Assembly (NCBI RefSeq): GCF_900089495.1
Contig: NZ_LT605203.1
Span: 186,001 to 250,000, forward strand
Direction of reading: 5' to 3'
Length of the DNA: 64,000 nt
Source of the DNA: Thiomonas sp. X19
GTDB taxonomy: Bacteria; Pseudomonadota; Gammaproteobacteria; Burkholderiales; Burkholderiaceae_C
Shown: piece by piece, positions 42,211-51,245 of the stretch
Layout: the number at the start of each line of letters is the position of its first letter
How positions within the stretch are numbered: the stretch's first letter is position 1
The notes under the pieces: generated by a model
The model's input: the letters and a program-made list of their open reading frames with translations, nothing else
What the model was told of the DNA's origin: nothing
Databases searched by the model: none
Made by a program: the position numbers and the translations under genes

Positions 42211-43812
42211 GAGGCTGTCGGACTTGAACCCGAGCGAATCCGATTGATCAGTGCGACGCGTTTTTTTTGACAGCGGCGCGCTGATCGAACGCTCTCGATG
42301 GTTGGCGAGACACTGTGAGGGCACATGGGGCGGCCTGGGGACTCGGTTTTGGCGTGGTCGGGGCGCACTATTGCCCTCACGCGGCTCGCAGGACGTGCAT
42401 GCGCTTGATGTTCCAAGCCATGGTCACCAAGCTCCATTCGCCTTGTGCCTTGGCCAGCCCGCGCATGCTCATCTGGCGCCAACCCATCACTTGCTTGATG
42501 ATGCCGAACACCGGCTCCACTGTCTGCTTGCGCAGGCCGTACAGGGCTCGGCCTGCTTGCGTGCCCAGGCGGTGTGCCATCTGCACGAGCGGATCCGTCG
42601 TCTGGGGCTCGGGCACATCGGGTGCAAAGCGCCCCATCACCGGCGTGTGATGCGACTCCCGCTTGAGCGCCAGCAGCGGCTCGATACCCGCGTCGTTGCA
42701 CGCGATCACGTTGGCTTGGCTGAAGAAGCCGTTGTCCGTGATGAGCGTGTGCACCTCGCCCAGCACCGCGGGTAACGCTTGGATCTGCTGCAGCGTAGGC
42801 ACAACTTCGCGCTTGTCGTTGGATGCCTGGCTCACATGCTGGGTGATCACCATCATCGTCGCGATGTCCACGCCGGCTTGTGCGTTGTAGCTTTGCTCGA
42901 AGCCCCCACCCGACACGGGCATGATGCGCGACTCTTCATCCGTGAGGTTGACCTGATCGCTGCTCCGGGGGCCGGCCTCTGGCGGCTCAGGGTCCTTGCC
43001 GCGCGGCTTCTTGCCCGCCTCGCGCTGGGCTTGGCGCTTGGCGGTCTTGGCCTCGTACTCCTGCTGCTCGACCTGATGGCGTTCGCTGGCGCGCTGCTCG
43101 ATCTTGGCCTTGGCCTGCGCGATTGCGCTCAAGCGATCTGCACGCAGGGCGATCTCCGCCGGCACATCCATGCCGTCGGGTACCGTCGCGCGGTCGCTGT
43201 TCTCTGCCAGCGCCAGCAGCGTTTGTACTTCCTGGCGCAGCTGCGCCTCGATCTTGTTGGCATGAGCCCACGACAAGGCCTTGTGCTTGCTGGCGTTGGC
43301 GTCGATCTTGGTGCCATCCAGCGCGATGTGTCCGAGCTTGAGCAGCTTCATCTCGCGCGCCAGAACCAGCACCTGCACGAACAGTGCCTCCACCTCCTTC
43401 AAGAAGCGGCGGCGGAACGTCGCCAGCGTGTCGTGATCGGGGTGGGTATTGGCCGCAACAAAGCGGAACGCCACCGAGTCGTAGGTCGCCCGCTCGATCT
43501 TGCGGCTGGAGTGCACGCCGTTGGCGTAGCCGTAGATCAGCAGGCCCAGCAGCACCGCCGGATGGTGCGCCGCCGAGCCCCGGCCTGCGTACTGTCGGGC
43601 CAGATCGCCCAGATCAAGCTGCTCGATGACTTCGACCACGAAGCGCGCCAAGTGATCAGTGGGCAGCCATTCGTCCACCGACGGTGGCAACAGATATGCG
43701 GTGTCTCGGTCAACAGGGACGAAGCGGCTCATCGGCTCGGGCTCTCGGTTGTGCAGCAGCAATTGTCTCGGATAGCGTCTTCATCCGGAAGACCGCAAAG
43801 TCCGACAGTCTC
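42211..43812. mobile_element. IS1182-type insertion sequence
   Basis: A 1,602-bp element with 15-bp terminal inverted repeats, GAGGCTGTCGGACTT at 42211-42225 and the complement of GAGACTGTCGGACTT at 43798-43812 (one mismatch). It is flanked by a direct CTAG at 42207-42210 and 43813-43816. It carries one intact transposase gene on the minus strand. It lies between the binding-protein and permease genes of one ABC operon. Confidence 0.9.
42377..43732 (-). CDS. IS1182-family transposase
   Basis: A 451-residue DDE transposase with MSRFVPVDRDTAYLLPPSVD at the start, HPAVLLGLLIYGYANGVHSS, the first Asp in LGHIALDGTKI, the second in TLITDNGFFS, and the C-terminal YGLRKQTVEPVFGIIKQVMG carrying the catalytic Glu. 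No stop or frameshift is seen, so the element may be active. ATG 43732 is the family start; 43762 is also open. Confidence 0.92.
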   Translation of the reverse strand: MSRFVPVDRDTAYLLPPSVDEWLPTDHLARFVVEVIEQLDLGDLARQYAGRGSAAHHPAVLLGLLIYGYANGVHSSRKIERATYDSVAFRFVAANTHPDHDTLATFRRRFLKEVEALFVQVLVLAREMKLLKLGHIALDGTKIDANASKHKALSWAHANKIEAQLRQEVQTLLALAENSDRATVPDGMDVPAEIALRADRLSAIAQAKAKIEQRASERHQVEQQEYEAKTAKRQAQREAGKKPRGKDPEPPEAGPRSSDQVNLTDEESRIMPVSGGGFEQSYNAQAGVDIATMMVITQHVSQASNDKREVVPTLQQIQALPAVLGEVHTLITDNGFFSQANVIACNDAGIEPLLALKRESHHTPVMGRFAPDVPEPQTTDPLVQMAHRLGTQAGRALYGLRKQTVEPVFGIIKQVMGWRQMSMRGLAKAQGEWSLVTMAWNIKRMHVLRAA

Positions 43813-43953
43813 CTAGGCCCGCCACGGCCATTGCGCCTCCCTACGTGCCTCCATACGCGCATCCCTACGCGCCGGCAAACGCCCGTCCAGTCGCGTCCCG
43901 GCGCAGCCAGCCCTCCTCGCTCCGCACACCCCCACGATTCGAGCATCGCCGCC

Positions 43954-44754
43954 ATGCGCCCCAAACCCCTGCTCCATGACACACGCCTGCTGGGCATCGC
44001 GGCCCCCGTGCTGGTCGGCCTCGTCTTCCTGCTGTGCTGGCAGCTCGCGGTGGATCTGTCGCACATCCCCGCCTATCTGCTGCCCGGTCCGGTCACGATG
44101 GGACAAGCCCTGGCGGCCAACGCCCCAACCCTGTTCTGGGCCTTGTGGACGACCATGAAGGTGACCTTCCTCGCCTTCTTCATCGCCACCTTGCTGGGCA
44201 CGCTGACCGCGCTGCTGTTCGCGCAGAGCCGTTTGCTGGAGCTCAGCCTGTTTCCCTACGCGGTGATGCTGCAGGTCACGCCCATCGTCGCCATTGCGCC
44301 GCTCATCATCATCTGGATCAAGAACACCGAACTGGCGCTGGTGGTGTGCGCCACCATCATTGCCATCTTCCCCATCATCTCCAACACCACGCTGGGACTC
44401 AACAGCGTCAGCGGCAATCTGGACAACCTGTTCACGCTGTACCGCGCCACGCGTTGGCGGCGGTTGGTGCGGCTGCGCATTCCCGGCGCCCTGCCCTATT
44501 TTTTCGGCGGCCTGCGCATCAGCAGCGGGCTGGCCTTGATTGGCGCCGTGGTGGCGGAGTTCGTCGCCGGCACCGGCGGACAGAGCGCCGGGCTGGCGTA
44601 TCAGATCCTGCAGTCGGGCTACAACCTGCAGATCCCGGAGATGTTCGCCGCGCTCATCTTGTTGACGCTGGCGGGCGTGGCGCTGTTCGCGCTGATGCTG
44701 CTGCTGTCCAGGCAGGCGCTGAAGAACTGGCACGAGAGCGCCATGGATCGCTGA
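43954..44754 (+). CDS. ABC transporter permease, SsuC/ThiX type
   Basis: A 266-residue permease with about six membrane segments and the loop NLDNLFTLYRATRWRRLVRLRIP. It completes the transporter whose binding protein lies upstream of the IS and whose ATPase is on the opposite strand. With the IS between them, transcription from the sigma54 promoter at 41080 must cross 1.6 kb of antisense transposase gene, so expression may be reduced. Confidence 0.9.
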   Translation: MRPKPLLHDTRLLGIAAPVLVGLVFLLCWQLAVDLSHIPAYLLPGPVTMGQALAANAPTLFWALWTTMKVTFLAFFIATLLGTLTALLFAQSRLLELSLFPYAVMLQVTPIVAIAPLIIIWIKNTELALVVCATIIAIFPIISNTTLGLNSVSGNLDNLFTLYRATRWRRLVRLRIPGALPYFFGGLRISSGLALIGAVVAEFVAGTGGQSAGLAYQILQSGYNLQIPEMFAALILLTLAGVALFALMLLLSRQALKNWHESAMDR

Positions 44755-44951
44755 GCCCGGACATGACGACAACCCCTGTTCCCGGCATCTTCATGTCCCG
44801 CCTCCATGGCAGCGCTGGGCTCCTCACTGCGGAGGAGCCCAGCGCACGCCAACGCGCCGCTGCCACCCGCTGAATTTTGAGCTTCACCCATCGGCTTCAT
44901 CCGCCAGCTTCATCCATGCCACCGATTTCACACGACACTGGGAGAACCCAC

Positions 44952-45833
44952 ATGAATCGCAAGCGAGCTTCTTCATCCAAACCAAGCGCCCTGGCTGCAG
45001 CCGCCGTCCTGGCTGCGGCTCTCGGTGCCGCCAACGCCGCGCAAGCCGCCACCTGGAGCGACGCCTGGGTGCACTTTGCCTACGGCACCCAGTTTGCCGA
45101 GCCGGGCTATAGGCAAAGCATCGCCAAGCGCATCGTCGGCTTCTCCTATGCCGGGGGCGACGGCTGGGGCACCAACTTCTTCAACCTCGACGTGCTCATG
45201 TCCGACGCCGGCGACCCCGAGGCCTGCGCCGCCGGCGCCAACTCCCCCTCCTGCGCCGCCGCCGGGGCGCAGGAGCTGTACGCCGTGTACCGCCGCACCT
45301 GGTCGTACGACCAGATCAGCGGCAACACCATCCAGTGGGGCCCGATCAACGACGTGAAGCTGGCCATGGGGGTGGACTACTCCGCCAAGAACACCACCTT
45401 CGGCCCGCGGGTGCGTAAGCTGCGCCTCGGCCCCATGGTGGGCCTGAACGTGCCGGGATTCGCCGAGGTGGGGCTGGAGCTGTACAAGGAGAGCAACCAC
45501 AACGGCTTCACCCCCTACCCGCAAGGCGGTGACGTGACCTTCAACACCACCTATGTGCTGGCGGCCGACTGGGGCATTCCCCTGGCGGGCGGCCAATGGA
45601 AGTGGAGCGGCTATGTCGACCACATCGGCGCCAAGGGCTTTGGCACCGTGCCGGAGACCCTGCTGTCCACCGAGGTGATGTACGACGTGGGACGGGCGCT
45701 GTCTGGCGCGCCCAACAAGCTGTGGGCCGGCCTGCAGTACCAGTACTGGCGCAACAAGTTCGGCAACCCCTCCGGCACCACCCCAGGCGCCAAGGCCTCC
45801 ACGCCCATGGTGCGGGTGGAATATCACTTCTGA
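44952..45833 (+). CDS. Tsx-like nucleoside-channel outer membrane protein
   Basis: A 293-residue precursor with a signal peptide (~1-33, ending AQA), alternating beta-strand pattern and a C-terminal RVEYHF, the Phe end of outer-membrane barrels. The segments AWVHFAYGTQFAEPG and GWGTNFFNLDVLMSD recall the Tsx family of nucleoside channels. It lies at the end of the transporter operon and would let a nucleobase or nucleoside cross the outer membrane. Confidence 0.82.
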   Translation: MNRKRASSSKPSALAAAAVLAAALGAANAAQAATWSDAWVHFAYGTQFAEPGYRQSIAKRIVGFSYAGGDGWGTNFFNLDVLMSDAGDPEACAAGANSPSCAAAGAQELYAVYRRTWSYDQISGNTIQWGPINDVKLAMGVDYSAKNTTFGPRVRKLRLGPMVGLNVPGFAEVGLELYKESNHNGFTPYPQGGDVTFNTTYVLAADWGIPLAGGQWKWSGYVDHIGAKGFGTVPETLLSTEVMYDVGRALSGAPNKLWAGLQYQYWRNKFGNPSGTTPGAKASTPMVRVEYHF

Positions 45834-45909
45834 AGCGGCTCGGGCGGCTGGCGTGAAGCCGCCGCCCGCCGGGCTGGAACGGCCTTCATGCTCAATGTTG
45901 TTTTCTCGT

Positions 45910-45939
45910 GCAACTCTGTGCGCTATCGCACAGAGTTGC
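45910..45939. promoter_or_regulatory. Perfect 13-bp-arm palindrome, Crp/Fnr-type site 1
   Basis: GCAACTCTGTGCG and CGCACAGAGTTGC flank CTAT. The inner core is TGTGCG-N4-CGCACA, the same spacing as Crp/Fnr sites. It lies about 80 bp before the first Crp/Fnr gene. No T-run follows, so it is unlikely to be a terminator of the porin gene. Confidence 0.75.
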
Positions 45940-46019
45940 TGGATTTCGCCACCTAAACTTGAAGAATCGAAACGGCCACCGGCTGCCCCTGCACACATCG
46001 CCATGGAGGAGTCCAGCCC

Positions 46020-46742
46020 ATGCCCGCCCTCTCCATGCCACCGAAAACAAATGGGCTGCTGGCCTGCATGCCCGAGACGGAGTGGTTGCGCTGGCAGCCG
46101 CAGCTCGAATGGGTGAACCTCGAACTCGGCCAGGTGTTGTACGAGTCGGGCAATCCGCAGAGCCATGTGTATTTCCCCACCACGGCCATCGTCTCCCTGC
46201 TGTATGTGCTGGAAGACGGCTCCTCCGCCGAAATCGCGATTGTCGGACATGAAGGGCTGGTCGGAGTGTCGCTCTTCATGGGCGGCGAGTCCACCCCCAG
46301 CCGCGCCGTGGTGCAAAGCGCTGGCGAGTGCTACCGGCTGCGGGCATCGGGGATGCAAACCGAGTTCAATCGCGGCGGCCCGGTGCTGCACCTGCTGCTG
46401 CGCTACACGCAGGCGCTGATCACGCAGATGTCGCAAACAGCCGTGTGCAATCGCCACCACTCGCTGGACCAGCAGCTCTGCCGCTGGCTGCTGCTGAGCC
46501 TGGACCGACTGCAGGGCAACAGCCTGGCCATGACGCAGGAGCTGATCTCGAACATGCTGGGGGTGCGCCGCGAAGGCGTCACCGAAGCGGCGCTCAAGCT
46601 GCAGCGCGCCGGGCTGATCGAGTATGCACGCGGGCACATCAAGGTGCTCGATCGCCCGGGGCTGGAACAGCGCAGTTGCGAGTGCTACGCCGTGGTGAAG
46701 ACCGAGTACGACCGCCTGCTGCCCCATACCGTGGCGACTTGA
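46020..46742 (+). CDS. Crp/Fnr-family transcriptional regulator (1)
   Basis: A 240-residue protein with a cyclic-nucleotide-binding-type barrel (GQVLYESGNPQSHVYFPTTAIVSLL, EIAIVGHEGLVGV) and a winged helix (TQELISNMLGVRREGVTEAALKL). No N-terminal cysteine set for an Fe-S cluster is present, so it is not a classical FNR. The palindrome at 45910 lies just upstream, suggesting autoregulation or cross-regulation with the second Crp/Fnr gene. Confidence 0.9.
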   Translation: MPALSMPPKTNGLLACMPETEWLRWQPQLEWVNLELGQVLYESGNPQSHVYFPTTAIVSLLYVLEDGSSAEIAIVGHEGLVGVSLFMGGESTPSRAVVQSAGECYRLRASGMQTEFNRGGPVLHLLLRYTQALITQMSQTAVCNRHHSLDQQLCRWLLLSLDRLQGNSLAMTQELISNMLGVRREGVTEAALKLQRAGLIEYARGHIKVLDRPGLEQRSCECYAVVKTEYDRLLPHTVAT

Positions 46743-46780
46743 GCCCGAATCGGGCCGGGAACGACCGTGATTGGCCGCTA

Positions 46781-46796
46781 TGTACGGCAGCGGACA
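46781..46796. promoter_or_regulatory. Crp/Fnr-type palindrome, site 2
   Basis: TGTACG-GCAG-CGGACA lies in the 116 bp between the two Crp/Fnr genes, upstream of the second. It fits TGTNCG-N4-CGNACA. Confidence 0.6.
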
Positions 46797-46858
46797 GTCA
46801 GGGCGGTGGTTTTCGTGCAATGTGCAACGGCCAGTCCAGCGGCATTCAAGGGCAATGC

Positions 46859-47602
46859 ATGGGCTGGCGCGTCCCCAGGCTTTGGGGCTGCCACCTCACG
46901 AAAACCGCCTTGACCACCGCACAGAATCACATCATCGAGCGCCTGCCCCGCACGGATCGCCAGCGCCTCCTGAACCTTTGCGAGCCCGTGCATCTGGTTC
47001 TGTCCGACGTGCTGTTCGTGCAGGGGGCGCCGTCCTTGTACGCCTACTTTCCCGTTGACGGGTTCATTTCCCTGCTGCAGCGGATCGACACCCATCCACC
47101 GCTGGAAGTGGGCATGGTCGGGCGCGAAGGCATGCTGGGTGTGCAGTTGGCGCTGGGGGTGGCAACGACACCGCTGCTGGCCGTGGTGCAGGGCTCGGGC
47201 AGTGCGTGGCGCGTCGAACAGAGCGCTTTCCAGCACGAGCTGCTGCAAAGTCCGGCGTTGCAGCAAAGCCTGCACCGCTATGTCGATGTGTTGATGGCGC
47301 AGTTGGCCGCCTCGGCGTCGTGCCAGCGCTTTCATCTGATCGGGGCGCGTCTGGCGCGCTGGCTGTTGATGAGCCAGGACCGCGTGCACTCCGACGTGTT
47401 CCACGTGACCCACGAGATTCTCGCCCACATGCTCGGCGTCCGCCGCGTCGGCGTGACGGTGGCCGCGCGGGACTTGCAGCGCCGCGGCCTGATCGAGTAT
47501 CACCGCGGCGAACTCAAGGTGCTCGATCGCATCGGCCTCGAAGCTGCGGCATGCAGTTGCTACAACATGGACAAGGAGATTTACCGCACATTGATGCACT
47601 GA
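46859..47602 (+). CDS. Crp/Fnr-family transcriptional regulator (2)
   Basis: A 247-residue paralogue of the preceding regulator: sensor barrel (SDVLFVQGAPSLYAYFPVDGF, EVGMVGREGMLGVQ) and winged helix (THEILAHMLGVRRVGVTVAARDLQRRG). No Fe-S cysteine pattern. The start is uncertain: ATG 46859, ATG 46820 and TTG 46910 are all possible, and none has a strong ribosome-binding site. The two tandem genes are about 116 bp apart, each with its own palindrome. Confidence 0.88.
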   Translation: MGWRVPRLWGCHLTKTALTTAQNHIIERLPRTDRQRLLNLCEPVHLVLSDVLFVQGAPSLYAYFPVDGFISLLQRIDTHPPLEVGMVGREGMLGVQLALGVATTPLLAVVQGSGSAWRVEQSAFQHELLQSPALQQSLHRYVDVLMAQLAASASCQRFHLIGARLARWLLMSQDRVHSDVFHVTHEILAHMLGVRRVGVTVAARDLQRRGLIEYHRGELKVLDRIGLEAAACSCYNMDKEIYRTLMH

Positions 47603-47682
47603 ACATCGTGCTCCGCCCGCCGCGCTCGTAGGTTAGAGCCGAGGCGGCCGGTCCAGATCCAGGTTCAGAGTCGATGCGGTTG

Positions 47683-47714
47683 CGGGCTGATGGCGAGCAC
47701 TCGCCATCAGCCCG
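47683..47714. terminator. Inverted repeat between convergent genes, possible shared terminator
   Basis: Arms CGGGCTGATGGCGA and TCGCCATCAGCCCG around GCAC, located between the ends of the second Crp/Fnr gene (+) and the PRC-barrel gene (-). There is no T-run on either strand, so termination would need Rho or another factor. Confidence 0.5.
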
Positions 47715-47749
47715 TGTGGCGCACGGAGTCCCCGTGGCGCCTAGCGGTC

Positions 47750-48196
47750 CTACGTGGCGCGAGCCGTGTAGGACTTGGTGCCGTAGTAGCTGTGGATGCT
47801 CGTGGCCCAGGTTGGATCCACCATATTGGGCCAGTTGTCCTTGTCGAAACCCGGGGCGCTTTTGAGGCGCTCCTTGTCCACATTCAGCACGAAGTATTTG
47901 TGGTCAGCGTCAAGCTTCAGAGCACCCCACGGCACGGCAAACAACTTCTCGCCCATGCCAAGAAAGCCGCCGAACGACAGCACCGCATATTCAACGCGGC
48001 CACTGCGCATGTCCAGCATGATTTCCTTGATCTCGCCCAGGTTGTCCGCCTGCTCGTTATGCACATCGGTGCCAATCAGCGTGTCGGCGCCCATCAGGCC
48101 GGTGCGGCTGCCTTCATGCACGGCGCCCACGTTCCCGCCATTCGTCCGGCCTTTGTACATGCCATAGGTATCCCGCTCTTCGTAGTTCATGTTCAT
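47750..48196 (-). CDS. PRC-barrel domain protein
   Basis: A 148-residue soluble protein with a PRC-barrel: GADTLIGTDVHNEQADNLGE, IKEIMLDMRSGRVEYAVLSF, GGFLGMGEKLFAVPWGALKL. Such proteins are stress-linked and often found with CsbD and BON proteins. A palindrome of the same type as those before the Crp/Fnr genes lies 100 bp upstream of its start. Confidence 0.88.
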   Translation of the reverse strand: MNMNYEERDTYGMYKGRTNGGNVGAVHEGSRTGLMGADTLIGTDVHNEQADNLGEIKEIMLDMRSGRVEYAVLSFGGFLGMGEKLFAVPWGALKLDADHKYFVLNVDKERLKSAPGFDKDNWPNMVDPTWATSIHSYYGTKSYTARAT

Positions 48197-48295
48197 CTCG
48201 CTTCAAGAATGTGTGTTGAGAATCGACCCAAGCGCTCGCATTGGCAGTGCCAGGGAACGCTTGAAGAGAACGTAAGCCCCTCGAAACGTGACGTC

Positions 48296-48311
48296 TGTTC
48301 GGCAGCGAACA
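48296..48311. promoter_or_regulatory. Crp/Fnr-type palindrome, site 3
   Basis: TGTTCG-GCAG-CGAACA, a perfect dyad of the shared form, 100 bp upstream of the PRC-barrel start (minus strand). Confidence 0.65.
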
Positions 48312-48332
48312 TTGCGCGCATCGCCCCTTGGT

Positions 48333-49649
48333 TCAATGCCCGGCCGGGCCATACGGCTGGGCGAAGAAGAATCGCAGCATCTCGCCGGTGGCATCGGGTC
48401 CGCTGGGGTCGGTGTACGAACCCTCGGCGCGCCCGCCGGACCAGGCATGCCCCGCACCATGCAAGGACCAGTGTTCGCTCATGGCCTGGCCTTGTGCGTC
48501 GTGGTGGCTGCGGGTGTAGCTTTGGCCGCCCGCAGAAATGCCTCGTTCCGTGCGGAGCTGCCGTTCAGGCGCGGCCGGCTCGGTGGCGCCGAGGCGGTCC
48601 ATGGCCGCGGCGATGACCTGCTCGCCATTGCGCGGATGAACCGTGCGGTCCTGGTCGCCGTGGAACACGATGGTCGGCACCAGAATCCGCGGCCTGATGG
48701 CTGGGCCCGAGACCGGGACCGGGCCTTTACCTTTGCCCTGGCCCTGTGGGCGCCGCCCCGCCGCACCGCCGCGCATGGCCGCGAGGGCGTCCGGCAGGTT
48801 GTCTGCCGCGCCGGGGGCGAGACCGGAATGCACCCCGACCGCCGCGAAAACGTCGGGATAAGCCGCCGCAACGATGGCCGCCATCGCGCCACCGGCCGAC
48901 AGCCCCGCGATGTAAACGCGGCGGCCATCCATGCCATGCCGCAGCACCAGCGCCTGCGCCATCGCGGCGATCAAGGCCGGCTCTCCCAGGCCGCGCAACT
49001 GGTGGTCCTGCTGAAACCAGTTCCAGCAGCGGGCGGGATTGGCCTCCTGCGCCTGCTCGGGGTAGAGCACGAAGAATCCCTGCTCGCCAGCCCTCGCATT
49101 CATGCCCGTGCCGGCGGCGAAATCCTCAGGGCTCTGATTGCAGCCATGCAGCATGACCACGAGCGGCAGCGCCCGCGCGTCGTGCCCCGCTGGGATGTAG
49201 AGCTTGTAGCGGCGCGTCGTGCCCGCATGCTCGAACACGCCGTCGACGAAGGCGCTCCGGCCGCTTGGCTCCCGAACGACTCCGGCAGCGCCTTGCGGCA
49301 CCAGCCTGCGCCCCAAGGCGGTGAAGCCGGGTTGGCTGTCGCCGTGCGCATCCTCGATGTTCTTCTGTCGATCCATTTCGAGACCATCCCCAAGCTGCTG
49401 CGCCCCCGCGGCAGCCCCCGCGGGGGAAAGAGCACGCTCCGGGCGGCCGTGCGTTTCCCCGCGAGCCGCGGCTGCCGGCGCCGGCAGTTCAAATCTGCCA
49501 TCGGCAGGCCGGTCGGCGCTGGCAGCGTCGGCCTTGTCGGCACGCATCACGCCCAGCGCCCGCTGAATGGCCGCGGTGGCCTCGTCCAAGCGGCCGGCCT
49601 GGGTCAGCCTCGTCGCCTCGCGAATCAGATTCTGCAGGGATGCATGCAT
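48333..49649 (-). CDS. PHB-depolymerase-type esterase (alpha/beta hydrolase)
   Basis: A 438-residue protein: a ~130-residue variable N-terminal region with a short helical repeat, then an LpqC/PHB-depolymerase-like domain with oxyanion segment LVVMLHGCNQSPEDFA (~185), nucleophile Ser in GLSAGGAM (~270), Asp in FHGDQDRTVH and His in GAGHAWSGG. It cleaves short-chain polyester or other esters. There is no clear signal peptide, so a cytoplasmic role, perhaps on polyhydroxyalkanoate granules, is possible. Confidence 0.87.
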   Translation of the reverse strand: MHASLQNLIREATRLTQAGRLDEATAAIQRALGVMRADKADAASADRPADGRFELPAPAAAARGETHGRPERALSPAGAAAGAQQLGDGLEMDRQKNIEDAHGDSQPGFTALGRRLVPQGAAGVVREPSGRSAFVDGVFEHAGTTRRYKLYIPAGHDARALPLVVMLHGCNQSPEDFAAGTGMNARAGEQGFFVLYPEQAQEANPARCWNWFQQDHQLRGLGEPALIAAMAQALVLRHGMDGRRVYIAGLSAGGAMAAIVAAAYPDVFAAVGVHSGLAPGAADNLPDALAAMRGGAAGRRPQGQGKGKGPVPVSGPAIRPRILVPTIVFHGDQDRTVHPRNGEQVIAAAMDRLGATEPAAPERQLRTERGISAGGQSYTRSHHDAQGQAMSEHWSLHGAGHAWSGGRAEGSYTDPSGPDATGEMLRFFFAQPYGPAGH

Positions 49650-50131
49650 GGCTTGCCGATGGTATCCGTGCTTGCCGTCATGGATGCGTTCATGGGTGTC
49701 CTTGGGCTCGATTCTGGCCCTTGTTCAGGTGCCGGCAACCATCCTGGGCCAAGGGCCTGGCGTTCAAACCCTGTTTCGAGCGGCATTCAGACAGGCGTGA
49801 GCATCCGCAAGTTACCTGGCTTCAGAACCTGTGGTCTGTGCGGAAGGTAACGTAGGGTTTAGAAGGGCTTTTTGTGTTGTGCACAATGCATCCAAAGGCT
49901 TGCATGCCTGGCTGCCGATGACAAACCGCACATTGCAGCTCGTTCCAAGCCCACGCGGCGTTCGCCTGTCCCTTCGTTTGACCTGTGTTCGCCCGCGCAC
50001 AGACCTCTTGCAAGCTGCGCCCCTACATTGCGTTCGGAGAAGTCCCACGCTGTCTTGACCGCGTGGCGGGGCACTTGGCTTCAGCTTGCCCGCCAACCTG
50101 TACTGCTGCATTTTTCGGCCCCTACGCACCC
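49650..50131. other. Upstream region of the polyketide cluster, no gene seen
   Basis: The 482 bp between the divergent esterase and type III PKS genes contain no frame with family features. The only clear signal is the Crp/Fnr-type half-palindrome at 49986-50001. A long leader or unrecognised promoter for the cluster must lie here. Confidence 0.5.
49986..50001. promoter_or_regulatory. Crp/Fnr-type palindrome, site 4
   Basis: TGTTCG-CCCG-CGCACA, one mismatch from a dyad, 130 bp before the type III PKS start. Confidence 0.5.
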
Positions 50132-51193
50132 ATGTACTTTCGTGGAATCGGTACCGCTACGCCACCCGCGCGCTACACCAAGGCCGAGTGCCTCGACGCG
50201 TTCCAGCAATCCGACTGGTTCGCGCGGCTGGACGTGCGCTCGCACTTCATTGCCAGCACCGTCCTGCAGCGCGACAACGGCATGGAAGCGCGCCAGCTTG
50301 CGGTCGATACGCTCGGCGATGTCTTCACCATCGACCCGAACACCCTGGCCCAGCGTTTTCTCGACAACGCCCCCGTGCTGGCGGCGCAGGCGGCGCAGCG
50401 TGCCCTGGCCAAGGCCGGTCTGGAGCTAGGCGACATCGGCGCGGTCATCGTCAGCACCTGCACCGGCTACCTCTGCCCGGGGCTGTCGGGCTATGTGGTC
50501 GAGCGCCTGGGGCTGCGCGCCGATGTGCAGGCCTTCGACCTCGTGGGCCAGGGCTGTGCCGCGGCGCTGCCCAATATGCAGCTCGGCCGCGCCCTGCTCG
50601 CTTCGGGAGCGGCCGAGCATGTGCTCTCGGTTTGCGTCGAAATCTGCAGCGCCGCGATGTTTCTCGACAATGACCCCGGGGTGCTGATCAGCGCCTGCCT
50701 GTTCGGCGACGGCGCCGGCGCGGTGGTGTTGTCGAGCGCGCCGAATGCCGCCGGGCCGCGCATCGCCTGGAAGGACAGCATGTCGCTGATCGACCCGACC
50801 GAGCGCAAGGCGCTGATGTTCGAGAGCAGCGACGGCATGCTGCGCAACATCCTGACGCGCGCCGTGCCCTCCCTGGCCGCCGCGCATGCGCGCCGCGTGC
50901 TCGACGCCGTGCTGGCGCGCGCCGGGCTGGGCATGGGCGACATCGGCACCTGGATCATGCATGCCGGTGGGCGCGACGTGCTGCTCGCGCTGGAACGCCA
51001 GTTCGGCCTGCCGGCCGGGAACCTACGCTACAGTTCGACGATGCTGCGCCAGTACGGCAATCTGTCGAGCGCCTTCGTCTACTTCGTGCTGGAAGCGGCA
51101 CTGGCCGACGCGGCGCCGCCGGGCTGGTGGTGGCTCTCGTCCTTCGGCGCCGGCTTCAGCTGCCACGGCGCGCTGCTGGAGGTGACGGCATGA
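50132..51193 (+). CDS. Type III polyketide synthase-like (chalcone synthase fold) enzyme
   Basis: A 353-residue thiolase-fold protein with the Cys-His-Asn triad of type III PKSs: Cys142 in DLVGQGCAAALPN, His277 in WIMHAGG and Asn310 in YGNLSSAFV, plus STCTGYLCPGLSGYVVERL and the closing SFGAGFSCHGALLEV. KASIII is the alternative, but the CTGYLCPG segment and GNLSSA favour type III PKS. It would extend an acyl starter with malonyl units to a pyrone or resorcinol. It begins a tight five-gene cluster with methyltransferase, flavoprotein, ACP and KAS. Confidence 0.85.
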   Translation: MYFRGIGTATPPARYTKAECLDAFQQSDWFARLDVRSHFIASTVLQRDNGMEARQLAVDTLGDVFTIDPNTLAQRFLDNAPVLAAQAAQRALAKAGLELGDIGAVIVSTCTGYLCPGLSGYVVERLGLRADVQAFDLVGQGCAAALPNMQLGRALLASGAAEHVLSVCVEICSAAMFLDNDPGVLISACLFGDGAGAVVLSSAPNAAGPRIAWKDSMSLIDPTERKALMFESSDGMLRNILTRAVPSLAAAHARRVLDAVLARAGLGMGDIGTWIMHAGGRDVLLALERQFGLPAGNLRYSSTMLRQYGNLSSAFVYFVLEAALADAAPPGWWWLSSFGAGFSCHGALLEVTA

Positions 51194-51245
51194 AGCGCTG
51201 CGCCGCCTGGCATGGACATGCCCTGCATCAACATGAGGATCAGCG

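Noticed and set aside
45910..45939. The perfect palindrome after the porin gene as a transcription terminator
   Set aside because: No T-run follows on either strand, and its core matches six other sites located in front of genes.
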